Part shown: positions 8,362 through 16,247 of the stretch, piece after piece
Position numbering within the stretch: position 1 is the stretch's first letter
Layout: each line of letters opens with the position of its first letter
Origin: Hyalangium gracile
Lineage (GTDB): Bacteria > Myxococcota > Myxococcia > Myxococcales > Myxococcaceae
Length of the DNA stretch: 59,024 nt
Direction of reading: 5' to 3'
Assembly (NCBI RefSeq): GCF_020103725.1
Contig: NZ_JAHXBG010000044.1
Coordinates: 1-59,024 of the forward strand
The notes under the pieces: model-generated
Database searches by the model: none
The model's input: only the letters and a program-made list of their open reading frames with translations
Told to the model about the DNA's origin: nothing
Program-made: the position numbers and the translations under genes

Positions 8362-9393
8362 TCATGCCGGAGCGGGAGCCGCGGCGGCCTGGAGCCAGTC
8401 GAAGTCTGGCAGGCGGTGGCGGAGGAACTCCCGGAGGCGCGCGATCAGGTCGGCCTCCACCTGGCGGGCTCGCTCGCGGCTGACGCCGAAGTGCTGACCG
8501 ACGGCCTCCAGCGAGAGCGGGGCCTCGGACAGCAGCCGGTGCTCGAGGATGAAGCGTCCGCGCGGGTCCTCGAGCTGCCGGGTGAAGCTGGCGAGCTCGG
8601 TGCGCAGCAGCTGGGTGAGCTCGCTCTTCGCGAGCTGGTCGTCCACCGCCGGGGCGCCCGAGGGCAGCGCGTGGACTCGGGAGGACATCGTGCCTCCGGA
8701 GGGGAGGGCCGGTGCGTCGAGCCGGAGATCATCCTGCCGCAGCCGCTGATCCATCTCGATGACGTCCTGCTCGGGGACCTGGAGTCGCTCGGCCAGCAGG
8801 CGAGGCGAAGGCTCGACGCCCGAGGCGAGCAGGCGCTGCTGCTCTCCGCGCAGCCGGAAGAAGAGCTTTCGCTGCACGTCCGTGGTGCCGACCTTCACGA
8901 GTTTCCAGTTCTCCATGATGAAGCGCAGCAGGTAGGCGCGGATCCACCAGGCGGCATAGGCGCTGAGCGTCACGCCCCGCTCGGGATCGAACCGCTCCAC
9001 GGCCTGCACGAGGCCCAGGTTGCCCTCCTGGATGAGATCCATCAGGGCCAGGGGGGGACGCAGGTGCTCGCGGGCCAGCTTCACCACGAGGCGGAGGTGT
9101 GAGCCCACCAGTCGGACCCTGGCGGCGCGATCTCCGTCCCTGCGCGCGCGGCGGGCCAGGGTCACCTCCTCGTCCCGGGTGAGGAACGGTTGGCGCCGGA
9201 CCTCGGCGAGATAGCTCGCGAGCAGCTCGGTCTGGGCCGAGTCCATCGTGAGCGAGGCGGCGGGCCTTCGCGCACGCCGAGGGGGAGTCCTGGAGGGAAG
9301 GCGCCGCGAGGGCTGGCCTCGGGGACGTCCCGGGGCAGGCAGGACTCGAGGCGTTCGGGCAGGGAGGGTGGAGAGCTGCTCTAGCGGAGGCAT
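8362..9393 (-). CDS. RpoH-family (sigma-32-like) RNA polymerase sigma factor
   Basis: ATG at 9393 has GGAG 5 bases upstream, giving 343 residues; ATG at 9246 is a second possibility without a ribosome site. Residues 1-49 are a Pro/Arg-rich extension. Region 2 contains DLIQEGNLGLVQAVERFDPE and YAAWWIRAYLL. The RpoH box QRKLFFRLRGEQQ, the mark of heat-shock sigma factors, follows. Region 4.2 is HFGVSRERARQVE near the end. M. xanthus has several sigma-32 paralogues (SigB, SigC and others) that work in development rather than heat shock; which of these it matches is not clear. A second RpoH-type gene lies at 25610-26491. Confidence 0.88.
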   Translation of the reverse strand: MPPLEQLSTLPARTPRVLPAPGRPRGQPSRRLPSRTPPRRARRPAASLTMDSAQTELLASYLAEVRRQPFLTRDEEVTLARRARRDGDRAARVRLVGSHLRLVVKLAREHLRPPLALMDLIQEGNLGLVQAVERFDPERGVTLSAYAAWWIRAYLLRFIMENWKLVKVGTTDVQRKLFFRLRGEQQRLLASGVEPSPRLLAERLQVPEQDVIEMDQRLRQDDLRLDAPALPSGGTMSSRVHALPSGAPAVDDQLAKSELTQLLRTELASFTRQLEDPRGRFILEHRLLSEAPLSLEAVGQHFGVSRERARQVEADLIARLREFLRHRLPDFDWLQAAAAPAPA

Positions 9394-9772
9394 GGGCACT
9401 CCAGGAGGGCGCGGCGATGGAACGCGCCGGCGTGCCTTTGCAGCGACGGTGCCAGCGGGGGAGCAGGCGCGCGCCCACCGTGGCGGGAATGGAGCGGAAG
9501 GCAGGAGGAGGGGCAGGTCACCGGAAAAATCTGCGTTGTGCGCCCTCCAGCCGAAAGCTTTGCGCGGGGACGCGGCAGACGGGCGCACCCGCGGTGGTTC
9601 TTCGAGGCTCCATGCCGCCGGCCGCAGGGGCTGGTGCGCCGAGCGATGAGAGAGCCGCACGGGCTCCGCGAACCGACCGGACCAGGGGCTTCCGGAGGGT
9701 GGTCTGCCCGCCTGCCTGCCCCCTTCCCTCTGACATCCTGGGGGGCCATCTCCCGGGCTGAAAGGGGGAGTC
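9394..9772. other. Divergent intergenic region, no gene seen
   Basis: These 379 bases separate the sigma factor and the cysteine-rich lipoprotein and must contain both promoters. Several frames are open by composition but none has a ribosome site or a recognisable product. One AT-richer patch (about 9526-9540) could belong to a promoter; I cannot assign -35/-10 elements with confidence. Confidence 0.5.
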
Positions 9773-10339
9773 ATGTCCATCAGATTACTGATGCTGGGAC
9801 TGCTGAGCCTGGGGGCTGTCGGGCAGCTGGCGTGTTCCGCGAATGCCGAGGCTGCTCAAGAGAGCACCACCTCCGACTCCGAGACGGAGAAGAAGAGCGA
9901 CACGCCGGCGGGAGGGCAGTTCTGCGGCGGCTTCGCGGCCATCCAGTGCCCGGCGGGGCTCATCTGCGTGGATGCTCCCAATGACGACTGCGATCCGAAC
10001 GCGGGCGGGCGCGACTGTGGAGGCATCTGCGCCGACCCGGACAGCGGGAAGAAGCCCAAGTGTGACTACAACGATCCACAGCTGAGCTACGTCTCGCGCA
10101 ACCCCGACGAGTGCCCGGCGATCCTCTTCCGCTGTCCCGAGGGCGCCACGGCGTTCTTCAACGACTGTGGCTGCGGGTGCCAGGCGTCGTCGGGCGCCTG
10201 CACGTATGACGACCCGAACAAGCGCTACATCTCGCAGGACCCCGCGCAGTGCGCGGCCATCCGGTTCACGTGCAACAGCGGGGAGCAGCCGTTCTTCGAC
10301 ACGTGCGGCTGCGGCTGCGAGCTCGCTCCGACGCCATAG
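9773..10339 (+). CDS. Cysteine-rich lipoprotein with duplicated domain
   Basis: A 188-residue exported lipoprotein. The signal peptide ends at lipobox LACS (Cys21), followed by a Ser/Glu/Lys linker. A first Cys module (about residues 45-85) has the pattern FCGGFAAIQC...GLICVD...DCGGICAD, common in secreted myxobacterial lipoproteins. Two copies of a second module follow (about 98-140 and 145-185), each running from a Cys-x-Y-(N/D)-D-P start to a CGCGC cluster. The many paired cysteines point to disulfide-stabilised extracellular domains. No catalytic motif is seen. GGGGGAG just before the ATG supports the start. A strong hairpin at 10400-10435 lies downstream. Confidence 0.8.
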   Translation: MSIRLLMLGLLSLGAVGQLACSANAEAAQESTTSDSETEKKSDTPAGGQFCGGFAAIQCPAGLICVDAPNDDCDPNAGGRDCGGICADPDSGKKPKCDYNDPQLSYVSRNPDECPAILFRCPEGATAFFNDCGCGCQASSGACTYDDPNKRYISQDPAQCAAIRFTCNSGEQPFFDTCGCGCELAPTP

Positions 10340-10399
10340 GCGTGTGTACGCCCGAGGGTCGTGGCCTTCTGTCGGCCAGGCCACCATTCCACTCCCAGG

Positions 10400-10435
10400 G
10401 CCCACCGGCCCTCTCCTGATGGGGAGCCGGTGGGC
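10400..10435 (+). terminator. Hairpin after the cysteine-rich lipoprotein gene
   Basis: A perfect 10 bp stem (GCCCACCGGC with GCCGGTGGGC) encloses a 16-base loop that can pair further (CTCTCC with GGGGAG). It lies 60 bp past the lipoprotein stop and 51 bp before iolB. There is no T run, but in very GC-rich genomes such hairpins often serve as terminators; it may insulate the inositol operon from upstream transcription. Confidence 0.55.
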
Positions 10436-10485
10436 GTGCTAGCGTCCGGAGGGATCGGAGCGCTCAACCTGCGGAGGGAGGAGCC

Positions 10486-11322
10486 ATGGCCGGCAGCACC
10501 CATGCGAGTACGGCCCTCATCACCCGCCACCGAGGGGGGTTCCCGCGAGGGCTCACCTGGGTGACGCGAGAGGGTGAGGCCGAGTTGGATACGGGGCTCG
10601 ATCTGGGCATCCATCGGATGGTCCGCGGAGAGCGCATCCAGGACAGCCCCTCCAAGGAGACGGCCTGGATCCTGTTCTCGGGCCAGGCGGAGGTGGAGCT
10701 CGAAGGCGCGCGGGCCTCCGTCACGCGGGCCTCGCTCTTCGAGGAAGCGCCGACGGTGGTTCATGTGCCGGCTGGCGCCCGTGTCCGGATCGAGGCCACG
10801 AGCGAAGAGGTGGAGTGGGCCGTGGTGAGCGCGACGAACCCGAAGGCGTTCGCGCCGCGCATCTTCTTCCCCCAGGACATCCAGGACGAGCTACGCGGCA
10901 AGGGGCTGGTGCAGGACGCGGCGGTGCGCACGGTGCGTCTGGCGTTCGATGCCAACAACCGCCCCGAGGGCGCGTTCGTCGTCGGCGAGGTGATCAACTA
11001 CCCCGGGCGCTGGTCGAGCTATCCGCCGCACCACCACGCCCAGACGGAGCTCTACCACTACCGGTTCACGCTGCCGCAGGGCTACGGCCACGCGGAGCTC
11101 GGTGACGACGTCTACAAGGTGAAGCAGTACGACACGGTGAAGATCCTCGGGGGAGTGGACCACCCGCAGGTCTCCGCGCCCGGGTACGGCATGTATTACC
11201 TGTGGGTGGTGCGGCACCAGCCGAGCAACCCCTACCGGGGGTTCGAGTTCACCGAGGAGCACCGCTGGGTGCTCGATGCACAGCAGCAGGGGTGGAAGCC
11301 CGGCAACGCGGGAGGGCGGTGA
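10486..11322 (+). CDS. iolB: 5-deoxy-glucuronate isomerase
   Basis: IolB isomerises 5-deoxy-D-glucuronate to 2-deoxy-5-keto-D-gluconate in myo-inositol breakdown. The 278-residue length is normal. It is a bicupin; the metal-binding segment SYPPHHHAQTELYHYRF (about residues 179-196) and the later KILGGVDHPQVSAPGYGMYYLWVVRH block match the family. ATG at 10486 follows a strong GGAGG site. It is the first gene of a tight operon: iolD begins one base after its stop. Confidence 0.95.
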   Translation: MAGSTHASTALITRHRGGFPRGLTWVTREGEAELDTGLDLGIHRMVRGERIQDSPSKETAWILFSGQAEVELEGARASVTRASLFEEAPTVVHVPAGARVRIEATSEEVEWAVVSATNPKAFAPRIFFPQDIQDELRGKGLVQDAAVRTVRLAFDANNRPEGAFVVGEVINYPGRWSSYPPHHHAQTELYHYRFTLPQGYGHAELGDDVYKVKQYDTVKILGGVDHPQVSAPGYGMYYLWVVRHQPSNPYRGFEFTEEHRWVLDAQQQGWKPGNAGGR

Positions 11323-11323
11323 C

Positions 11324-13180
11324 ATGGCTCGGACCGTTCGCATCACCCTGGCGCAGGCGGTGGTCCGGTTCCTCGATGCGCAGCGCGTCTCGAGGGATGG
11401 CGAGGTGCACCGCTTCTTCCGAGGCGTCTTCGGCATCTTCGGCCACGGCAACGTGACGGGGATCGGCCAGGCCCTCGAGGAGCATGAGGGCGGGCTGCCC
11501 TACTTCCAGCCCAAGAACGAGCAGGGCATGGTCCACACCGCCATCGCCTATGCGAAGTCCCGGCGGAGGCTGTCGACCTTCGCGTGCACGAGCTCCATCG
11601 GACCGGGCGCCACCAACATGGTGACGGGCGCGGCCACGGCCACCATCAACCGGCTGCCGGTGCTGCTGCTGCCCGGGGACATCTTCGCCAACCGCGCGCC
11701 TCAGCCGGTGCTGCAGCAGCTCGAGTTTCCCCACTCGATGGACGTGAGCGTCAACGACTGCTTCCGGCCGGTGTCGCGGTACTGGGACCGCATCCAGCGC
11801 CCCGAGCAGCTCCTCTCCGCGCTCCCCGAGGCGATGCGCGTGCTCGCCGATCCCGCCGAGACCGGGGCCGTGACGCTCTGCCTGCCTCAGGACGTGCAGT
11901 CCGAGGCCTTCGACTGTCCGGAGCTCTTTCTCCAGGAGCGCGTCCACGTCGTCGAGCGCCGGCCGTGCTCCCGCGAGCGTCTGGAGGAGGCCGTGGCGCT
12001 GCTGCGGAAGGCTCGGCGCCCGTTCTGCATCGCGGGCGGTGGGGTGCACTACGCCGCGGCCGAGGAGGCCCTCCGCCGCTTCTGCGACGCGACGGGCATT
12101 CCTGTCGGTGTCACGCAGGCGGGCATGGGCGCGCTGCCGGATGCGCATGGGGCGTGTCTCGGGGCGGTGGGCGTCACCGGGACGGGCGCCGCCAACCGCA
12201 TCGCCCTGGACGCGGACGTCATCCTCACGGTGGGCACGCGCCTGTCGGACTTCACGACGGCGTCGAAGACCCAGTTCCAGGCGGAGGGCGTGCGCTTCAT
12301 CGCGCTCAACGTGAACGCGTTCGATGCCGCCAAGCACGGGGCGGTGCCACTGGTGGCGGATGCGCGGGTGGGGCTCGAGGAGCTGACCCGGGCCCTGGAG
12401 GGGTGGCGCATTCCGGCCAGCTACGGGGCTGAGATCTCCACGGCTCGCGAGGAGTGGGCGAAGACCCGGGATGTGTTGACGCGCTCGACGGACGGCCGGC
12501 TCACGCAGGCCGAGGTCATCCGCGTCCTCAATGAGGAGGCGGGGCCGGGGTCCACGGTCGTTCACGCGGCGGGCGGCATCCCCGGCGACATCCACAAGCT
12601 CTGGCGCGCGAAGGAGCCGGACGACTACCACTCCGAATACGGCTACTCGTGCATGGGCTACGAGGTGGCGGGCGCGCTGGGCGTCAAGCTCGCGCACCCG
12701 GAGCGCGAGGTGTACGCGCTGCTGGGAGACGGCAGCTACCTCATGCTGAGCCAGGAGCTGCTGACGTCCATCCAGGAGGGGGCGAAGATCACGCTCGTCC
12801 TCCTGGACAACCATGGCTACCAGTGCATCCACAACCTGCAGCGAGGGTCGGGGAGCCGGGGCTTCGGCAACGAGTTCCGCGCCAGGCGGGGAGGGCGCCT
12901 GGAGGGAGAGCCGCTCGCCGTGGACTTCGTCCAGAACGCCCGGAGCCTGGGCGCCAGCACGTTCACCGCGACGACGGCCGCCGAGCTCTCCCGGGCGCTC
13001 CGGGATGCGCGAGCCGTGCCGACGAGCTGCCTCATCTACATCCCGCTGGAGAGCAGCGCGGGCCTGCCCGGGACATCCTGGTGGGATGTGCCCATCGCCG
13101 AGGTGAGCCCCTCCGCCTCGGTGCAGGAGAAGCGGGCGGCTTACGAGGAAGCGAAGAAGAAGCAGCGGTTCTACTACTGA
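11324..13180 (+). CDS. iolD: 3D-(3,5/4)-trihydroxycyclohexane-1,2-dione hydrolase
   Basis: A ThDP-dependent ring-opening enzyme that converts 3D-trihydroxycyclohexane-1,2-dione to 5-deoxyglucuronate, the step before IolB. I use ATG at 11324, one base after the iolB stop and preceded by GGGAGGGCGG; this gives 618 residues, a normal length. The conserved Glu that activates ThDP lies in KNEQGMVHTA. The C-terminal ThDP/Mg motif runs from GDGSYLML to LDNHG (about residues 466-492). The order iolB-iolD-iolE is a compact catabolic operon. Confidence 0.95.
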   Translation: MARTVRITLAQAVVRFLDAQRVSRDGEVHRFFRGVFGIFGHGNVTGIGQALEEHEGGLPYFQPKNEQGMVHTAIAYAKSRRRLSTFACTSSIGPGATNMVTGAATATINRLPVLLLPGDIFANRAPQPVLQQLEFPHSMDVSVNDCFRPVSRYWDRIQRPEQLLSALPEAMRVLADPAETGAVTLCLPQDVQSEAFDCPELFLQERVHVVERRPCSRERLEEAVALLRKARRPFCIAGGGVHYAAAEEALRRFCDATGIPVGVTQAGMGALPDAHGACLGAVGVTGTGAANRIALDADVILTVGTRLSDFTTASKTQFQAEGVRFIALNVNAFDAAKHGAVPLVADARVGLEELTRALEGWRIPASYGAEISTAREEWAKTRDVLTRSTDGRLTQAEVIRVLNEEAGPGSTVVHAAGGIPGDIHKLWRAKEPDDYHSEYGYSCMGYEVAGALGVKLAHPEREVYALLGDGSYLMLSQELLTSIQEGAKITLVLLDNHGYQCIHNLQRGSGSRGFGNEFRARRGGRLEGEPLAVDFVQNARSLGASTFTATTAAELSRALRDARAVPTSCLIYIPLESSAGLPGTSWWDVPIAEVSPSASVQEKRAAYEEAKKKQRFYY

Positions 13181-13204
13181 CGGAGCGCCCGCGGAGGACG
13201 AGCC

Positions 13205-14101
13205 ATGCGCAGCGGTCTCGAGGTGGAGGTGGGCTCCCAGCCCATCAACTGGTGCAACGACGACTTCCGGGACCTCGGAGCGTCGATCACCCTGGAGCAG
13301 TGCCTGAGCGAGATGCGGCAGGCGGGCTACGTGGGCACGGAGCTGGGGCACCGGTTCCCTCAGGACGGCACCGCGGTCCGTGCGCTGCTCGAGAAGTACG
13401 GGCTGAAGCTGGCCTCCGGGTGGCACAGTACGTTCCTGGCCTCCAGGCCCTACGCCGAGGAGGAGAAGTCCTTCGACGCGCACGTGGCTCGGCTCCGGGC
13501 CGCGGGCAGCCGGGTGGTCATCGTCGCCGAGTGCACTGGCGCCATCCACTCGGACGGCTCGAAGCCGCTGCGCTTTGCGTCGGGTGTGGAACTGCTGGAT
13601 GAAGGGGCCTGGACGCGCGTCTACGAGGGGCTCGACCGGTTGGCCGAGCGGGCCGCCGTCGCGGGGATGAAGGTGGCCTATCACCCCCATATGGGCACGG
13701 TGATCCAGGACCAGCGCGACGTGGATCGGCTGATGGAGCGGACGAAGGTGCTCTCGCTGCTGCTCGACACGGGACACCTGGCGTTCGCGGGCGCGGATCC
13801 GCTCGCGCTCCTGCGCGCTCACGGGCCGCGCGTCGCGCATGTCCACCTGAAGAACATCCGCCCGGCGGTGGTGGAGGAGGTGCGAGCGAAGCGGCTCAGC
13901 TTCGAGGCCGCCGTGCGCGCGGGCGCCTTCACCGTGCCGGGCGATGGAGGCATCGACTACAAGCCGATCTTCGAGCACCTGGCCTCGCTGCGGTACTCGG
14001 GCTGGTGGATCGTGGAGGCCGAGCAGGATCCCGCCAAGGCGAACCCGCTCGAGTACGCGATCCGGGGTCGGCGCTACATCCGGGAGACCGCGGGCGTTTG
14101 A
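13205..14101 (+). CDS. iolE: Inosose dehydratase
   Basis: IolE dehydrates 2-keto-myo-inositol (inosose) to 3D-trihydroxycyclohexane-1,2-dione, the step between IolG and IolD. The 298-residue length is normal. It is a xylose-isomerase/AP-endonuclease-2 TIM barrel; metal ligands are expected in AYHPHMGT, DTGHLAFAGADP and HVHLKNIRP. The N-terminus (SQPINWCND) is typical. ATG follows GGAGGACGAGCC. It starts 24 bp after iolD. Confidence 0.95.
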   Translation: MRSGLEVEVGSQPINWCNDDFRDLGASITLEQCLSEMRQAGYVGTELGHRFPQDGTAVRALLEKYGLKLASGWHSTFLASRPYAEEEKSFDAHVARLRAAGSRVVIVAECTGAIHSDGSKPLRFASGVELLDEGAWTRVYEGLDRLAERAAVAGMKVAYHPHMGTVIQDQRDVDRLMERTKVLSLLLDTGHLAFAGADPLALLRAHGPRVAHVHLKNIRPAVVEEVRAKRLSFEAAVRAGAFTVPGDGGIDYKPIFEHLASLRYSGWWIVEAEQDPAKANPLEYAIRGRRYIRETAGV

Positions 14102-14139
14102 GCCCTGCGGGTTCCCCTGGCATGGTGGAAGGAGGAGCC

Positions 14140-15198
14140 GTGTCCTCATCCCGGATGCAGCAGACCGTCGCGCTTGGGACCGAGTTCTGGAATGACTCCT
14201 GCGCGCTCCAGGAGCTGGCGGAGGCCATCGAGAACGGCGCGGTCGGCGCCACCTCGAACCCGGTCATCGTCGGCGCCGCCGTGAGTGGTGACAAGGCACG
14301 GTGGCTGCCCGTGCTGGAGCGGCTCCTGCGCGAGCACCCCGGCGACACGGAGGACGATGCGGCCTGGAGGCTCATCGAGGCCGTGGCTCGGGAGGCTGCC
14401 GCCCTGCTGGCGCCCATCCACGAGGCGACGAAGGGGCGTCAGGGCTACCTCTGCGTCCAGGTGAGCCCGAAGATCTACCGGTCCACGGAGCGGATGATCG
14501 AGCACGGGGTGGCGCTCGCCGCGCTCGCGCCGAACATCGCCATCAAGTGTCCCTCGACGAGGGAGGGCATCGCCGCGATGGAGGAGCTCACGGCTCGGGG
14601 GATCAACATCAACGCGACCGTGAGCTTCAGCGTGCCGCAGGCGCTCGCCACGGCGGAGGCGGTCGAGCGAGGCATGGACCGGGCGCTGCGGACGGGCGTA
14701 TCCCGGGAGCGGCTGCACCCCTACGTGACGATCATGGTGGGGCGGGTGGATGACCACATGAAGCGGGTGGCGGAGCGGGACTCCGTGATGCTCGATCCTG
14801 GGTACCTGAACTGGGCGGGGATCGCCGTGTTCAAGAAGGCCCATCAGCTCTTCGTCCAGCGGAAGTTCCGGAGCACGCTGCTGGCCGCCGCTTACCGTCA
14901 TCACCTGCACTGGTCGGAGCTGATTGGCGAGGGCGCGATCCAGAGCATCCCGTACGGGTGGTGGAAGCAGTTCAACGCCTCGGACATCACGCCGCGCAAG
15001 ACGCTGAGCGAGCCCGTGGCGTCCGAGATCGTCGACACGCTCCGCCGGAAGCTCCCGGACTTCCGGCGGGCCTACGACGAGGAGGGGATGCGGCCCGAGG
15101 AGTTCGCCGGCTACGGAGCCTCGGTCCACACGCTGCGCCAGTTCCTGGGCGGCTACCAGCAGCTCGTGGAGTGGGTGCGGGACCGGATGCTCGCTTGA
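14140..15198 (+). CDS. Transaldolase-family protein in the inositol operon
   Basis: I chose GTG at 14140 because AAGGAGGA is directly upstream; this gives 352 residues. It is a class I aldolase of the transaldolase family: GATSNPVIV corresponds to the usual ATTNP(S/T) after strand 1, and the Schiff-base lysine is in NIAIKCPSTREGI (compare IKI-STWEGI). NATVSFS matches the family's N-T/A-T-L-(L/V)-F-S region. Transaldolase moves a dihydroxyacetone unit between sugar phosphates. It is 38 bp after iolE in the same direction. No iolC kinase or iolJ aldolase is nearby, so it may act on a product of the pathway; that is inference. Confidence 0.85.
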   Translation: MSSSRMQQTVALGTEFWNDSCALQELAEAIENGAVGATSNPVIVGAAVSGDKARWLPVLERLLREHPGDTEDDAAWRLIEAVAREAAALLAPIHEATKGRQGYLCVQVSPKIYRSTERMIEHGVALAALAPNIAIKCPSTREGIAAMEELTARGININATVSFSVPQALATAEAVERGMDRALRTGVSRERLHPYVTIMVGRVDDHMKRVAERDSVMLDPGYLNWAGIAVFKKAHQLFVQRKFRSTLLAAAYRHHLHWSELIGEGAIQSIPYGWWKQFNASDITPRKTLSEPVASEIVDTLRRKLPDFRRAYDEEGMRPEEFAGYGASVHTLRQFLGGYQQLVEWVRDRMLA

Positions 15199-15220
15199 GC
15201 CGTGCGGCCGGAGAGCCGGC

Positions 15221-16213
15221 TCACTGTGGGATCGGAACGGGCTTGCCGAGCTTCAGGGACTGGAGCGCGGCATCCGCCAGGACGAGCGCCGCCCGGCCAT
15301 CCCGGCCCGTCACGAGGGGCTCGGCGCCGGAGGTGGCCACCTCGAGGAAGTGCTCCAGCTCGGCGCGGTAGGCCTCTGGGTAGCGGTCGAGGAAGAAGTG
15401 GTACGGCTTGTCGGAGAGCACGGCCTCGCGCGTGTAGCGCGTGACGGTGGTGGGCAGCGGGTTGGCCGCCTGGAGCATCCCCTTCGAGCCGAAGACCTCG
15501 ATGCGCTGGTCGTAGCCATAGGCGGCGCGGCGGCTGTTGTCGATGTGGCAGAGCGCGCCACGCCGGGTCTTGAGGATCACCATCGCCGTGTCGATGTCGC
15601 CCGCCTCGGCGATGCCGGGATCGACCAGACAGGAGCCGGTGGCGAAGACCTCGACGGGCTCCTCGCCGAGGAGGAAGCGCGCCATGTCGAGGTCATGGAT
15701 CATCATGTCGCGGAAGATGCCGCCGGAGCCGCGGATATAGGCGAGCGGAGGCGGGGCCGGGTCGCGGCTGGTGATCTTGACGATCTCGACGTCACCGGCC
15801 TCTCCGCGACGGACCGCGTCGCGCAGGGCGCGGAAGTGAGGATCGAAGCGGCGGTTGAAGCCGAGCACGAGAGGCACTGCCGTGCGCGTGACTTCGGCCA
15901 GACAGGCATCCACCTTGGAGAGGTCCAGATCGATGGGCTTCTCGCAGAAGATGGGGAGCTTGCGACGGGCGGCCTTGAGGATGATCTCCACATGGGTGTC
16001 GGTGGAGGTGCAGATGAAGACGCCCTCCACGGCCGGGTCGGCGAGCACGGCGTCCACGTCGGTCGAGGACTTCGCGCCGAAGCGATCGGCCAGGGACTTG
16101 GCGGCCTCGGCGTTCACGTCGACCACGGCATGGAGCCGCGCGCGAGGATGGTGGTGGATGTTGGCGGCGTGAATCTGCCCAATGCGTCCTGCACCCAGCA
16201 GAGCGATCTTCAT
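15221..16213 (-). CDS. iolG: Inositol 2-dehydrogenase (Gfo/Idh/MocA family)
   Basis: IolG oxidises myo-inositol to 2-keto-myo-inositol with NAD, the first step of the pathway whose next steps are encoded by the convergent iolEDB genes. ATG at 16213 gives 330 residues, the usual size. The Rossmann motif is LLGAGRIGQIHA at the N-terminus. The catalytic lysine is in FCEKPIDL (about residue 95), and the MIHDLDMARFL block carries the family His/Asp. It is convergent with the transaldolase-like gene, with 22 bp between the stops, so it must have its own promoter. Confidence 0.9.
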   Translation of the reverse strand: MKIALLGAGRIGQIHAANIHHHPRARLHAVVDVNAEAAKSLADRFGAKSSTDVDAVLADPAVEGVFICTSTDTHVEIILKAARRKLPIFCEKPIDLDLSKVDACLAEVTRTAVPLVLGFNRRFDPHFRALRDAVRRGEAGDVEIVKITSRDPAPPPLAYIRGSGGIFRDMMIHDLDMARFLLGEEPVEVFATGSCLVDPGIAEAGDIDTAMVILKTRRGALCHIDNSRRAAYGYDQRIEVFGSKGMLQAANPLPTTVTRYTREAVLSDKPYHFFLDRYPEAYRAELEHFLEVATSGAEPLVTGRDGRAALVLADAALQSLKLGKPVPIPQ

Positions 16214-16247
16214 GGGGAAACCATACCACCGGGCTTCACTGGCAGGC

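Noticed and set aside
11249-14149. Minus-strand open frame of 966 codons opposite the iolD and iolE genes
   Set aside because: Low-complexity Arg/His/Gly product; the plus-strand genes are well-known enzymes.
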